Of a DNA stretch of 24,084 nucleotides, positions 7,727 to 17,515 are shown in pieces. A program made the translations under genes and the position numbers. The stretch's first letter is position 1, and every line of letters begins with the position of its first letter. The stretch is from Enterobacteriaceae bacterium UBA2655. GTDB lineage: Bacteria > Pseudomonadota > Gammaproteobacteria > Enterobacterales > Enterobacteriaceae. The stretch is taken from the NCBI GenBank assembly GCA_002359495.1, contig DENB01000036.1, positions 1-24,084 of the forward strand. Reading direction: 5' to 3'. The notes under the pieces are model-generated. The model was given only the letters and a program-made list of their open reading frames with translations. It ran no database searches and was not told the DNA's origin.

Positions 7727-8689
7727 TTATTTTTTGCTGGATAACGCATAGTCATAAAGTTTATCTCTGGCTAAGTTTTTCATTTTTACTTCGCACATAA
7801 TGTCGAAATCGCTAAAAGATAGCGCCCAGTCGTTCAGTGTCTGATTAAAAAAGTAATCTGAGTGCGCTCTCAGTTTGGTTTTCGACAGACCCAGCGCGTT
7901 CTGATTGGGAAATCCCTGTTCGGGAATAATGCCTTCCTGAGCGATGGAATAATGTAAAACCGGCCTGACGCCTCGCCATGACGCTTTCACTAAGGCGATA
8001 CGAGGATCGTCAGATTTAATAAATTCATTTTCTTTTACCCAGTGATGGTGAATATCCAGAACGATCGGGCATAAATCTTTAGCCTGTAACACATCATCCA
8101 GCGAACAGGAGATTTCGTCGTTTTCCACGGTTAACATTAACTTTGCCTCGGGACTGAGTTTCTGAAAAGCGTCTGCGAAACCGTCGAAACCTTTCTTTCC
8201 ATTCATATGAATGTTGATTTTGAAATCCTGAAACTTCTTACCGTAACCCATTAATTTTGCACATAATGCATGATATTCCACATCTTCCAGCGCTCTTTCG
8301 ACCACAAACGGGTTGTCGGAAGCCAGAACCGTATACTGTCCCGGATGGAACGATAAGCGAATATGGTTTTGTTTCGCGAAATCGCCGCATTTTTTAAATA
8401 GCGGGTAGAGGTCGGGTAGAAAATCATTATATAGCGTTGTCGCCTCAGGCACGGTATATAAAGGCAGCAGGTCACTGCCTATTCGCATCATTCTTAACGC
8501 TTCCGGCGCTTGGGCCAGTTGTTCAAAAATTAAAAACAGGTTGGTCAGGTTGAGTTTTGCAAGCGATGCGATTAATTCGATTTGCTCTTCGTTATTTAAA
8601 CTCAGGAATCGCTTACGGGTCGTCGCTTTAAAAGGAAAAAGCTGCTTTAGTTCAGAATCCAGATATTTGCAAGCGAAGCCTAATTTCAT
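7727..8689 (-). CDS. uvsE: UV damage endonuclease UvsE (UVDE)
   Basis: A 320-residue TIM-barrel endonuclease that nicks DNA 5' of UV photoproducts and starts a repair route independent of UvrABC. The metal-site residues known from the UVDE family can be followed in order: His and Gln in SFHPGQYTVLAS, His in NIHMNGKKG, Glu in TVENDE, Asp and His in VLDIHHHW, a Lys-containing KASWRG stretch, His in RAHSDYF and Glu in MCEVKMKNLA. The start is well supported by GGAGG four bases upstream. UvsE is sporadic in enterobacteria and often plasmid-borne in plant-surface species. It is divergent from katG across 246 bases, making a small genotoxic-stress pair. Confidence 0.95.
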   Translation of the reverse strand: MKLGFACKYLDSELKQLFPFKATTRKRFLSLNNEEQIELIASLAKLNLTNLFLIFEQLAQAPEALRMMRIGSDLLPLYTVPEATTLYNDFLPDLYPLFKKCGDFAKQNHIRLSFHPGQYTVLASDNPFVVERALEDVEYHALCAKLMGYGKKFQDFKINIHMNGKKGFDGFADAFQKLSPEAKLMLTVENDEISCSLDDVLQAKDLCPIVLDIHHHWVKENEFIKSDDPRIALVKASWRGVRPVLHYSIAQEGIIPEQGFPNQNALGLSKTKLRAHSDYFFNQTLNDWALSFSDFDIMCEVKMKNLARDKLYDYALSSKK

Positions 8690-8932
8690 ACACCCTCCGG
8701 TTTATACACTTTGTGGAAGTATAACAAGCTGTCACAAAGCCGGGACGTCTGCGCCGGGTATTTCATCAGTCGACCGGATCTGCCGTCTGGATCCTGACTC
8801 TGACGCAGAGGACGCTATCGACGCTGGCGGTAGCAAAAAAAAGGCAACGGCTATCAAATCCGTAGATTAATTCAGGTAGGACTTATTAAAAAAGCTCGTT
8901 ATCGTAACGGCGAAACAAAAAACGGAGCATAA

Positions 8933-11119
<2,187 letters not shown>

Positions 11120-11131
11120 TGGTGACGATGG

Positions 11132-11162
11132 AAGGGAGTGGCTCATGCCACTCCCTTTTTTT
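11132..11162 (+). terminator. katG terminator
   Basis: AAGGGAGTGG (11132-11141) and CCACTCCCTT (11148-11157) form a perfect 10-bp stem with a 6-base loop, and seven T follow from 11156. It starts 12 bases after the katG stop and is a textbook intrinsic terminator. Confidence 0.93.
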
Positions 11163-11518
11163 ATCGATTGAAATCCCTTTGTCGCCTGTAAATATCATAT
11201 GAATCGGGAGATGAGCTTATGCTCCTCAATACAGACAGTGACCTCGGCCAATGCCCGGGTGGGCAAAATCAAGCGAGGCCGGAGAGCGGCGGCCTGGTCA
11301 GAGTGATATGTACAAACAGTGAAGAACATTCCAGAGTAAGCAGCTTGCGCCGAATGTGACTCTCGCTTCAAGCCGTTGCCGCCATAACCGGGCTGGCGGA
11401 AAAAGAGCTGAAGCGTTTTCAGTGAATTGAAATCAGCGGCGGACCAAAGAGCGGCAACGGCTTTTCCCGCCTGATATTTGTTTGTATCTGCGCGGCCTTA
11501 TATTTCAGCTCTTTTCAT
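11163..11518. other. Gap between katG and the aldo-keto reductase with two interleaved inverted repeats
   Basis: No gene is seen in these 356 bases. They hold a perfect 13-bp inverted repeat (11370-11382 with 11451-11463) and a perfect 12-bp one (11401-11412 with 11504-11515). The arms alternate in the order a, b, a', b', as in a pseudoknot or in two mutually exclusive folds. A small RNA or a rearrangement scar are both possible. Confidence 0.5.
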
Positions 11519-12385
11519 TTAAGAGGCGATGGCGTTAAGCCGGTTACAGATCTCATCCGGCAGCGTTATTTCTGCGGCCCGGATATTTTCGTGCAGATGC
11601 GTAACGGATGAGGTGCCGGGGATCAATAAAATATTAGGGGAGCGTTGCAGCAGCCAGGCGAGCGCCATTTGCATCGGCGTGACAGCGATGCTGTTGGCTG
11701 CCTCTGAAAGCGTGGTCGACTGCAGCGGGGTAAACCCGCCCAGCGGGAAGAAAGGAACATAGGCAATTTGGTCCTGTGCCAGTTCGTCTATTAATGCGTC
11801 ATCTCGCCGCTGCGCAATATTGTACATATTCTGTACGCAAACGATGGAAACTATATCGCGAGCTTCGGCAATCTGAGCTTTTGTTACGTTGCTCAGACCG
11901 ATATGCCGTATCAGTCCCTGGCGCTGTAGTTCGGCCAGTACGGTAACCTGTTCTTCAATTGATCCTTCAGTGGGTGCGAATACGTCAAACATAATGCGCA
12001 GGTTAACCACGTCCAGTACATCCAGACCCAGGTTGTTCAGGTTGTCATGTACGGCCATGGTTAATTCTTTCGCTGAAGAAGCGGCAAGCCAGTTGCCTTT
12101 GTTGTCACGACGTGTTCCGACCTTCGTCACGATCGTCAGGTTGTCAGAATAAGGCGCAAGTGCCTCACGGATAATCTGATTAGTGATATGAGGTCCATAG
12201 AAATCGCTGGTGTCGATGTGATTGATCCCCAGACTGACCGCTTCGCGAAGGACATTCAGTGCCGCTTGTCGATCTTTCGGAGGCCCGAATACGCCAGGGC
12301 CTGCCAGTTGCATTGCGCCATAACCTAATCTGTTCACAATGCGAGAACCGAGAGTGAAAGTGCCGCCTGATAGAGTCGTGGTCAT
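11519..12385 (-). CDS. Aldo-keto reductase, PdxI/YdbC type (pyridoxal reductase-like)
   Basis: A 288-residue aldo-keto reductase that matches remembered E. coli YdbC (renamed PdxI) along its length, for example NRLGYGAMQLAGPGVFGPP, HIDTSDFYGPHITNQIIREA, AYVPFFPLGGFTPLQS and LLQRSPNILLIPGTSSVTHL. PdxI reduces pyridoxal to pyridoxine with NADPH. The catalytic Asp and Tyr (DTSDFY) and Lys (VTKVG) are present, but the usual catalytic His is replaced by Asn (VVNLRI), as I recall for YdbC itself. Related reductases of other aldehydes cannot be excluded. It stands alone, reading away from the plasmid origin; its promoter should lie in 12386-12570. Confidence 0.87.
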   Translation of the reverse strand: MTTTLSGGTFTLGSRIVNRLGYGAMQLAGPGVFGPPKDRQAALNVLREAVSLGINHIDTSDFYGPHITNQIIREALAPYSDNLTIVTKVGTRRDNKGNWLAASSAKELTMAVHDNLNNLGLDVLDVVNLRIMFDVFAPTEGSIEEQVTVLAELQRQGLIRHIGLSNVTKAQIAEARDIVSIVCVQNMYNIAQRRDDALIDELAQDQIAYVPFFPLGGFTPLQSTTLSEAANSIAVTPMQMALAWLLQRSPNILLIPGTSSVTHLHENIRAAEITLPDEICNRLNAIAS

Positions 12386-12574
12386 GTTCGTTTCCTCATT
12401 GACAGGTTCAATTGAGCAACGTGCGTGGTATTGATGCTTCTTAATGATCCTATTTTATAAACCAGTCTGTTAATGCGTCTGACATAGCAGTCATTCAGAG
12501 AATAGCTTGCGACAGGGTAAAGTATGAACGCCCGGTATAACCTTTGTGCTAAAGCTTTATTGTCTGCCGTTGGG
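12386..12574. other. Stretch between the aldo-keto reductase and the origin
   Basis: About 190 bases with no convincing gene. It should contain the reductase promoter on the minus strand. The short frame through it has no recognisable protein features. Confidence 0.35.
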
Positions 12575-12652
12575 TTATCCACATATACAGCAAATAGATC
12601 CTAATAAACGATCATAAAGAGATCTCTAAAAGATCCAAAGAGATCCCCGATC
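12575..12652. other. Likely replication origin: DnaA box plus phased Dam (GATC) sites
   Basis: A consensus DnaA box TTATCCACA is at 12575-12583. Six GATC sites then start at 12597, 12610, 12621, 12632, 12642 and 12649, mostly in AGATCC/AGATCT context and about one helical turn apart. Clusters of Dam sites next to DnaA boxes and iterons mark origins such as that of P1. Dam methylation and SeqA could time initiation. The elements are seen; origin activity is inferred. Confidence 0.7.
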
Positions 12653-12693
12653 GCGGCAGCCCGCGCCGGGTAAGGCCTGAGAGGGTGATCGCG

Positions 12694-12793
12694 TTCACTG
12701 TAATCAGTAAAGTGTTCACTGTAATCAGTAGTTTATTCACTGTATACAGTAGAATGTTCACTGTAATCAGTGGTAATGTTCACTGTAGTCAGT
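12694..12793 (+). repeat. Five direct iterons upstream of repA
   Basis: Copies of the 15-mer TTCACTGTAATCAGT start at 12694, 12715, 12736, 12757 and 12779. Copies 1, 2 and 4 are exact; copy 3 carries TATAC in the middle and copy 5 has AGT for AAT. The 21-22 bp spacing is two helical turns, so all copies face one side. This is the expected RepA binding array for initiation and autoregulation. A DnaA-like box (TCATCCACA, 12806-12814) lies just downstream. Confidence 0.93.
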
Positions 12794-12832
12794 AGGCGAT
12801 CCTTTTCATCCACAGAAAGAAGATTTCGCAGC

Positions 12833-13780
12833 ATGGCAAATAAAGATATTGATAACAAAGGGTTACTTGAACCTTTTCTGGTGGTGACCAAAAATAGCGG
12901 CGAAGTTATCCAGCTTCAGCCTAACAAGAACAATACCGTTCAGCCGGTAGCGTTAATGCGTCTCGGCCTGTTTGTTCCTACCCTGAAATCGACTGCTCGC
13001 GGAAAATCGGGCGCAATGGCGTCTACTGATGCAACCAAAGAACTTAAAAATCTTTCGCTGGTGAAAGCGGAGGGTTATGAAAAGATTACCATTACCGGCG
13101 CCAGGCTGGATATGGACAATGACTTCAAAACCTGGGCTGGCATCATTCAGTCGTTTGCCAAATATCCTTCAAAGGCAGATACCGTGACGCTGCCCTTTAT
13201 TGATTTCGTTAAAATGTGCGGCATCCCTTCGGCAAACTCTTCTGCGGCGTTACGTAAGCGCCTGGACGCTTCGCTGCGGCGTATCGCTACCAATACCTTG
13301 TCGTTTGAAGGGAACGGGAAAGCGTACCATACGCACCTTGTACAATCGGCTTATTACGATCGTGAAAAGGATGTGGTAAAAATCCAGGCCGACCCCAAGC
13401 TCTTCGAACTTTATAATTTCGACCATAAGGTTTTGCTTCAGCTTCGAGCTATCTCCCGTCTCAAACGTAAAGAGTCAGCACAGGCGCTTTACACCTATCT
13501 GGAAAGTCTGCCCACCAATCCAGCACCGATTTCACTGGCGCGCTTGCGTATGCGCCTGAATCTGGGCTCAAAAACGACCACGCAAAACCATGTGGTGCGT
13601 CGTGCGATGGAGCAGCTGAAAGAGATCGGTTATCTCGATTATTCAGAAATAAAACGCGGACGTTCAGTCTTTTTCCTGATCCACAGCCGCACGCCAAAGC
13701 TGGATGGCATCGGCAACCTTGAAAGTCTGGATGATCTGAATGAGATAGATTTTGAGGACCCTGCCGAAGATTCACTGTAA
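12833..13780 (+). CDS. repA: RepFIB-type plasmid replication initiator RepA
   Basis: A 315-residue initiator of the Rep_3 (winged-helix) family that binds the iterons and starts plasmid replication. It agrees block by block with remembered IncFIB Rep[112 protein letters not shown] and [20 protein letters not shown]. The ATG at 12833 is chosen because similarity begins near it; the longer frame would run through the iterons. The ribosome site is weak (AGAAAGAAG), consistent with low expression. The last codons and the stop lie inside another iteron (13771-13785). Confidence 0.95.
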   Translation: MANKDIDNKGLLEPFLVVTKNSGEVIQLQPNKNNTVQPVALMRLGLFVPTLKSTARGKSGAMASTDATKELKNLSLVKAEGYEKITITGARLDMDNDFKTWAGIIQSFAKYPSKADTVTLPFIDFVKMCGIPSANSSAALRKRLDASLRRIATNTLSFEGNGKAYHTHLVQSAYYDREKDVVKIQADPKLFELYNFDHKVLLQLRAISRLKRKESAQALYTYLESLPTNPAPISLARLRMRLNLGSKTTTQNHVVRRAMEQLKEIGYLDYSEIKRGRSVFFLIHSRTPKLDGIGNLESLDDLNEIDFEDPAEDSL

Positions 13781-13898
13781 TCAGTAAAGAAGGGTTTACT
13801 CTGCATTAAGCTGTTGTTTTGCGATCGGTCTCCAGGATTCACTGTAATGAGTAAAGCTGCGGCATTCACTATAGTCAGTAACATTCACTGTAATCAGT
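13771..13898 (+). repeat. Four direct iterons at and after the repA stop
   Basis: Copies of the 15-mer start at 13771 (exact; it contains the repA stop TAA), 13838 (GAGT end), 13865 (CTATAGTCAGT form) and 13884 (exact). They have the same orientation as the upstream set but irregular spacing (67, 27 and 19 bases). Confidence 0.9.
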
Positions 13899-13945
13899 AT
13901 GTTCTGCTTTTTCCCTGGCTTTAAGAACAAATCAGATAGTCGAGT

Positions 13946-13968
13946 AAATTAAAATATTTATTTAATTT
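13946..13968. repeat. AT-rich inverted repeat
   Basis: AAATTAAA (13946-13953) and TTTAATTT (13961-13968) flank seven bases of A and T. It is part of an AT-rich stretch (about 13940-13990) that could melt easily; any origin role is a guess. Confidence 0.45.
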
Positions 13969-14051
13969 CAGATAGTTAAATAAAACGCATCAACTATTGG
14001 CTTACAAGTTTCAGGTTCAGCCCGGTTTCGCTTTTGATCCCTGCCACTTTT

Positions 14052-14875
14052 GCTTGTTACAGTGAACGCTATCAATAGACTTTTATCTCTCTTCTCCATA
14101 TTGCAGCGCGCCACAAGGACTCACCCGTAAAAGGGTGAGCGAGTACAGGCAGTCAAAAGGACGAAACTGATTCATTTTGCTCGCGGCTTTTGCAAGCCGG
14201 CTACTGATTACAGTGAATGCTTACTGACGAAGAAGGGAGCAAAGCTTCCTTTTACTGATTACAGTGAACGCTAGCGTATTGGCGCGTTGCTGAGTTGCCT
14301 GTTGTTACGGAATGCCCGTTGCTGCCTGCTGATTATAGTGAACGCTGACACCTGTCCTGGACCATGCCGATCAGATTTTCCTTTTGCTGATTATAGTGAA
14401 CGTCGTAACAGCATCCTGTTACTGAATACAGTGAACGTTTCATCAAATGCGAGCTCTGTTCCACACTTTTTCTTCCTGCCCTACTGATTACAGTGAACAC
14501 TAACAGGCGCATCCAAATAAAGCGCCTGTTTATCAGTCTTCGTTACTGACTATAGTGAACGTTCAACGGCACCAAACCAACACTGGCGGCATGGCATACT
14601 CTCTTCCCTACCCTGCAGGCGGAAAATCCTATTACAGAAAACACTACTGAATACAGTGGATGACAAAAAACCAGCTTAATCTCAGTAAGTTATGCAGGCT
14701 ACTAGCTAAATAAATCAACGAATTAATTATTTGGTTCATCTTGTTAAGAACAGACAGAGTTTACTGATTACAGTGAATATGCAAGCTGGCTTTTTACGAT
14801 GGTGTTGCTGCCGTTCACTGTAATCCGCAGCCAGCTAAATAAATCGTACGCATCAATTTTGCTGATCATAGTGAA
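14052..14875 (-). repeat. Long array of inverted iterons downstream of repA
   Basis: The same 15-mer occurs in the opposite orientation (ACTGATTACAGTGAA) at 14052 (degenerate), 14203, 14254, 14328, 14386, 14421, 14483, 14545, 14646, 14763 and 14861. A single copy in the original orientation is at 14814. Several carry TATAG for TACAG. RepFIB plasmids are known to have a second iteron set downstream of repA used in copy control (titration or handcuffing). No gene is seen between 13781 and 15069; the short frame at 14287-14487 is only iterons read as codons. Confidence 0.9.
14120..14139. repeat. Small GC stem-loop inside the iteron field
   Basis: CTCACCC (14120-14126) pairs with GGGTGAG (14133-14139) around six bases. 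No T run follows, so it is not a clear terminator; it may end or pause the repA transcript. Confidence 0.4.
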
Positions 14876-15011
14876 CGTTGAGATGAATATGATTTAAGAG
14901 CTTTTACCGGGCTAAGCCTGAGCACATTCATTCGCCATTTGCATGTTAATCTGGTTGCCTTTTCCTTTGCCGTCACGATGTTAACCCGAACACATCATCA
15001 CATTTTAAAAG

Positions 15012-15056
15012 TTGCCATACATGCAGGATTTATGTATAAAGGCGCAAATCCTGCAT
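15012..15056 (+). promoter_or_regulatory. parAB promoter and palindromic operator (parOP)
   Basis: TTGCCA (15012-15017) and TATAAA (15035-15040) are spaced by 17 bases and form a good sigma-70 promoter. A perfect 11-bp inverted repeat, ATGCAGGATTT (15021-15031) and AAATCCTGCAT (15046-15056), spans the -10. In P1 the homologous ParA represses its own operon from a palindrome here, so this is almost certainly the ParA operator. GGAG (15060-15063) is the parA ribosome site. Confidence 0.85.
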
Positions 15057-15069
15057 ATATGGAGTAACT

Positions 15070-16269
15070 ATGGCTAATGATGACAGACAAGTTCTGAAGG
15101 TTGCTCAACGTTCTGAGAAGATGTTACTGAGCCTGACGGAACAGATCCAAACTCAAAAAGAAGAATTAAAGGAAAACAACTACTATCAGGTCTATGCCAA
15201 AGCGGCGTTGGCTAAACTGCCAAAGTTAACACGCGCCAGCGTGGATTATGCCGTTAATGAAATGGAAGAAAGCGGCTACGTCTTTGACAAACGGCCTGCC
15301 GGCACGTCCACAAAGTACGCCATGTCTATTCAGAATATTATTGATATCTACCATCACCGCGGCGTGCCTAAATATCGCGATCGCCATCAGCAGGCTTATA
15401 CGATTTTTGTCGGCAATCTTAAAGGCGGTGTATCCAAGACTGTTTCTACGGTCTCGCTGGCCCATGCGCTGCGCGCGCATCCGCATTTGCTTTATGAAGA
15501 TTTGCGTATTTTGGTTATCGATCTCGACCCGCAATCCTCCGCGACCATGTTCCTTAATCATCAACGTTCGGTTGGCCTGGTTGAAGCGACGGCTGCGCAG
15601 GCAATGCTGCAAAATGTCACGCGCGAAGAACTTAAAGACGAGTTTATCGTGCCTTCTATCGTACCGGGCGTGGATGTGCTGCCAGCCTCTATCGACGATG
15701 CCTTCATCGCCTCGCGCTGGGACGAACTTTGCGTTGAGCATTTGCCAGGGCAGAACGTCCATACGGTGCTGTATGAGAACGTTATCGCGAAGCTTGGAGC
15801 AGATTATGATTTTATCTTTGTCGATAGCGGTCCCCATCTCGACGCCTTTCTGAAAAACGCCATTGCGGCATCCGATCTGTTAATGACGCCGGTTCCGCCC
15901 GCGCAGGTAGATTTTCATTCGACGTTAAAATACCTGACGCGTTTACCTGAGCTGATCGCCATTATTGAAGAATCCGGCGCGTCCTGCCGTGTACAGGGCA
16001 ATATTGGCTTTATGTCGAAGCTCTCCAATAAAGCGGACCACAAGCTGTGCCATAGCCTGGCGAAGGAGATTTTTGGCGGCGATATGCTGGATGCCGCCCT
16101 GCCCCGTCTGGATGGTTTTGAGCGCTGCGGTGAATCTTTCGATACGGTCATTTCCGCCAATCCCTCGACCTATGTCGGCAGCAGCGAAGCGCTGAAAAAT
16201 GCGCGGGTAGCGGCAGAAGATTTTGCTAAAGCGGTCTTTGATCGCATTGAATTCATCAGGCTGAACTGA
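15070..16269 (+). CDS. parA: ParA, type Ia partition ATPase (P1 family)
   Basis: A 399-residue ParA with the N-terminal DNA-binding extension of type Ia proteins (residues 1-105). The deviant Walker A box NLKGGVSKTVSTVSLAHA begins near residue 116 and the Walker B-like VIDLDPQSSATMF near 150. It agrees closely with remembered P1 ParA over long blocks (YQVYAKAALAKLP, IGFMSKLSNKADHK, DGFERCGESFDTVISANP, EDFAKAVFDRIEFIR). ParA-ATP binds the nucleoid and is driven off by ParB at parS, which moves plasmid copies apart; ParA-ADP represses the operon. parB starts eight bases after its stop. Confidence 0.97.
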   Translation: MANDDRQVLKVAQRSEKMLLSLTEQIQTQKEELKENNYYQVYAKAALAKLPKLTRASVDYAVNEMEESGYVFDKRPAGTSTKYAMSIQNIIDIYHHRGVPKYRDRHQQAYTIFVGNLKGGVSKTVSTVSLAHALRAHPHLLYEDLRILVIDLDPQSSATMFLNHQRSVGLVEATAAQAMLQNVTREELKDEFIVPSIVPGVDVLPASIDDAFIASRWDELCVEHLPGQNVHTVLYENVIAKLGADYDFIFVDSGPHLDAFLKNAIAASDLLMTPVPPAQVDFHSTLKYLTRLPELIAIIEESGASCRVQGNIGFMSKLSNKADHKLCHSLAKEIFGGDMLDAALPRLDGFERCGESFDTVISANPSTYVGSSEALKNARVAAEDFAKAVFDRIEFIRLN

Positions 16270-16277
16270 GGTTTATT

Positions 16278-17240
16278 ATGAGTGCAAAGAGAATAACCAT
16301 TGGCCGAACCTTCAGCCAGACGCCGATGCAGGCGGAAACCAGCGGCAATGCGCAAACCCAAACTTTCACGCTGGCTACTGGCAAACGTGCGCTTTTTCGC
16401 TTTGAGCGTATCGGTGCTCATGAGCTTGGCGAAAAGACGTTTGTACGCATTGAAACCAATGGCCGCGATCAGGCGGGACTTACGCCCGAATCTCTGAAAG
16501 ACATTACCCGCACTTTTAAGCTCCAACAGTTTTTCCCGGCTATCGGCATTCGTCAGGGAGATCGCATTGAAATTCTTGACGGCTCCCGTCGTCGCGCAGC
16601 GGCGATGTTATGCAAAACTGGGCTTGACGTGCTGGTGACTGACGCAGATATCACGCCGACAGAAGCGCGCAAGCTGGCGCAGGATATTCAAACGGCGCGC
16701 GAGCACAACCTGCGCGAAGTCGGCATGCGCTTACAGGCGTTAAAAGAGGGAGGACTCTCTCAAAAAGAGATCGCCGGAAGCCAGGGGTTATCGCAGGCAA
16801 AAGTAACCCGCGCGCTTCAGGCGGCCAGCGTCCCGGCAGAATTGATTGCGCTGTTTCCGGTCCAGTCTGAACTGGCTTTTCCCGATTATAAAATGTTGCT
16901 GACGGCGCATGAGCAGCTCGTGGAAAAAGGTGAAACGGTTGGTGCTTTGGTTGGCGCAATTTCGCAGGAAGTCGACGCTATCTGCGCAAAAGACGATCTC
17001 GTCGCCGATGAATGCAAAAACCGCCTGCTTCGTCTGATTAAACAGGCCAGCGCATCGCTGGTTCCGGCCCGGGATAAAACAGTCACACATTCTCTGTGGA
17101 GCTTCGCAGATAAGGATCGTTTCGCTCGTAAAAAAGTTCGTGGCCGCATGTTCAGTTATGAATTCAACAGACAGTCTAAAGAGCTGCAGCAGGAGCTTGA
17201 TCGGGTGATTGAAGAGACGCTGCAAAAATATCTTTCCTGA
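16278..17240 (+). CDS. parB: ParB, centromere-binding protein (P1 family)
   Basis: A 320-residue ParB matching remembered P1 ParB. The N-terminal ITIGRTF motif should contact ParA. The box NGRDQAGLTP and the ILDGSRRRAAAML stretch lie in the first third. The helix-turn-helix (SQKEIAGSQGLSQAKVTRAL, about residues 160-180) would bind A boxes of parS. The C-terminal dimer domain (DKDRFARKKVRGRMFSYEF, then a Leu/Glu-rich helix) binds B boxes in P1. TGAGG six bases upstream of the ATG is the ribosome site; the gene is cotranscribed with parA and ends at a terminator. The A and B box elements just downstream are its expected targets. Confidence 0.96.
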   Translation: MSAKRITIGRTFSQTPMQAETSGNAQTQTFTLATGKRALFRFERIGAHELGEKTFVRIETNGRDQAGLTPESLKDITRTFKLQQFFPAIGIRQGDRIEILDGSRRRAAAMLCKTGLDVLVTDADITPTEARKLAQDIQTAREHNLREVGMRLQALKEGGLSQKEIAGSQGLSQAKVTRALQAASVPAELIALFPVQSELAFPDYKMLLTAHEQLVEKGETVGALVGAISQEVDAICAKDDLVADECKNRLLRLIKQASASLVPARDKTVTHSLWSFADKDRFARKKVRGRMFSYEFNRQSKELQQELDRVIEETLQKYLS

Positions 17241-17245
17241 GCGCC

Positions 17246-17270
17246 AGAGGCTGCCATTGGCAGCCTCTTT
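17246..17270 (+). terminator. parAB terminator
   Basis: AGAGGCTGCC (17246-17255) and GGCAGCCTCT (17259-17268) form a perfect 10-bp stem with a 3-base loop, followed by only a short T run. It starts six bases after the parB stop. It is a likely terminator, and ends just before the first B box. Confidence 0.75.
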
Positions 17271-17279
17271 CCATATCTT

Positions 17280-17515
17280 TCGCCATCCGTTTTTAGGCGC
17301 TAAGTGATTATTATCTATAATGATGAGCAGAAAATTTCAGGCTGAAATCGCCAAAATTCCATCAGATGATGTAACCCGCCTGTTGTGTCCATGCAGTGAT
17401 AACACTCCCTGAAATCGCTCGCGCTTCGCCAGCTGGTTTTCTCGTTTAACTCATTGTTTTTAATAATTTCTGTTTGAGAATTTCAGGGTGAAATCGCCAG
17501 GTTTCACCTTGAAAT
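17280..17515. other. parS-like centromere with P1-type A and B boxes
   Basis: P1 parS is built of A boxes (ATTTCA and relatives) and B boxes (TCGCCA) around an IHF site. Here I see a B box at 17280-17285; a palindrome ATTTCA-GGC-TGAAAT fused to CGCCA (17334-17353); a half A box TGAAATCGC (17410-17418) with a B box at 17426-17431; a palindrome ATTTCA-GGG-TGAAAT fused to CGCCA (17480-17499); and GTTTCA-CCT-TGAAAT (17501-17515). The last 36 bases closely follow the remembered right arm of P1 parS. A 12-of-13 match to the IHF consensus (reverse strand) lies at 17447-17459, between the arms. Confidence 0.85.

Noticed and set aside
8690..8870. A plus-strand tail reading PDSDAEDAIDAGGSKKKATA before katG
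   Set aside because: Composition looks protein-like, but there is no start codon of its own: upstream the frame is antisense to uvsE. It may be a gene remnant; I cannot support a call.
12382..12582. A 66-codon minus-strand frame next to the aldo-keto reductase
   Set aside because: It overlaps the reductase start and the DnaA box, has no ribosome site or recognisable protein pattern, and looks like promoter DNA.
14287..14487. Short plus-strand frame among the inverted iterons
   Set aside because: Its residues are the iteron repeat translated; no ribosome site.
12694..14875. Possible CRISPR array because of many short repeats
   Set aside because: Repeats are 15 bases, occur in both orientations with irregular spacing around repA, and match an iteron design. 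No cas genes are present.
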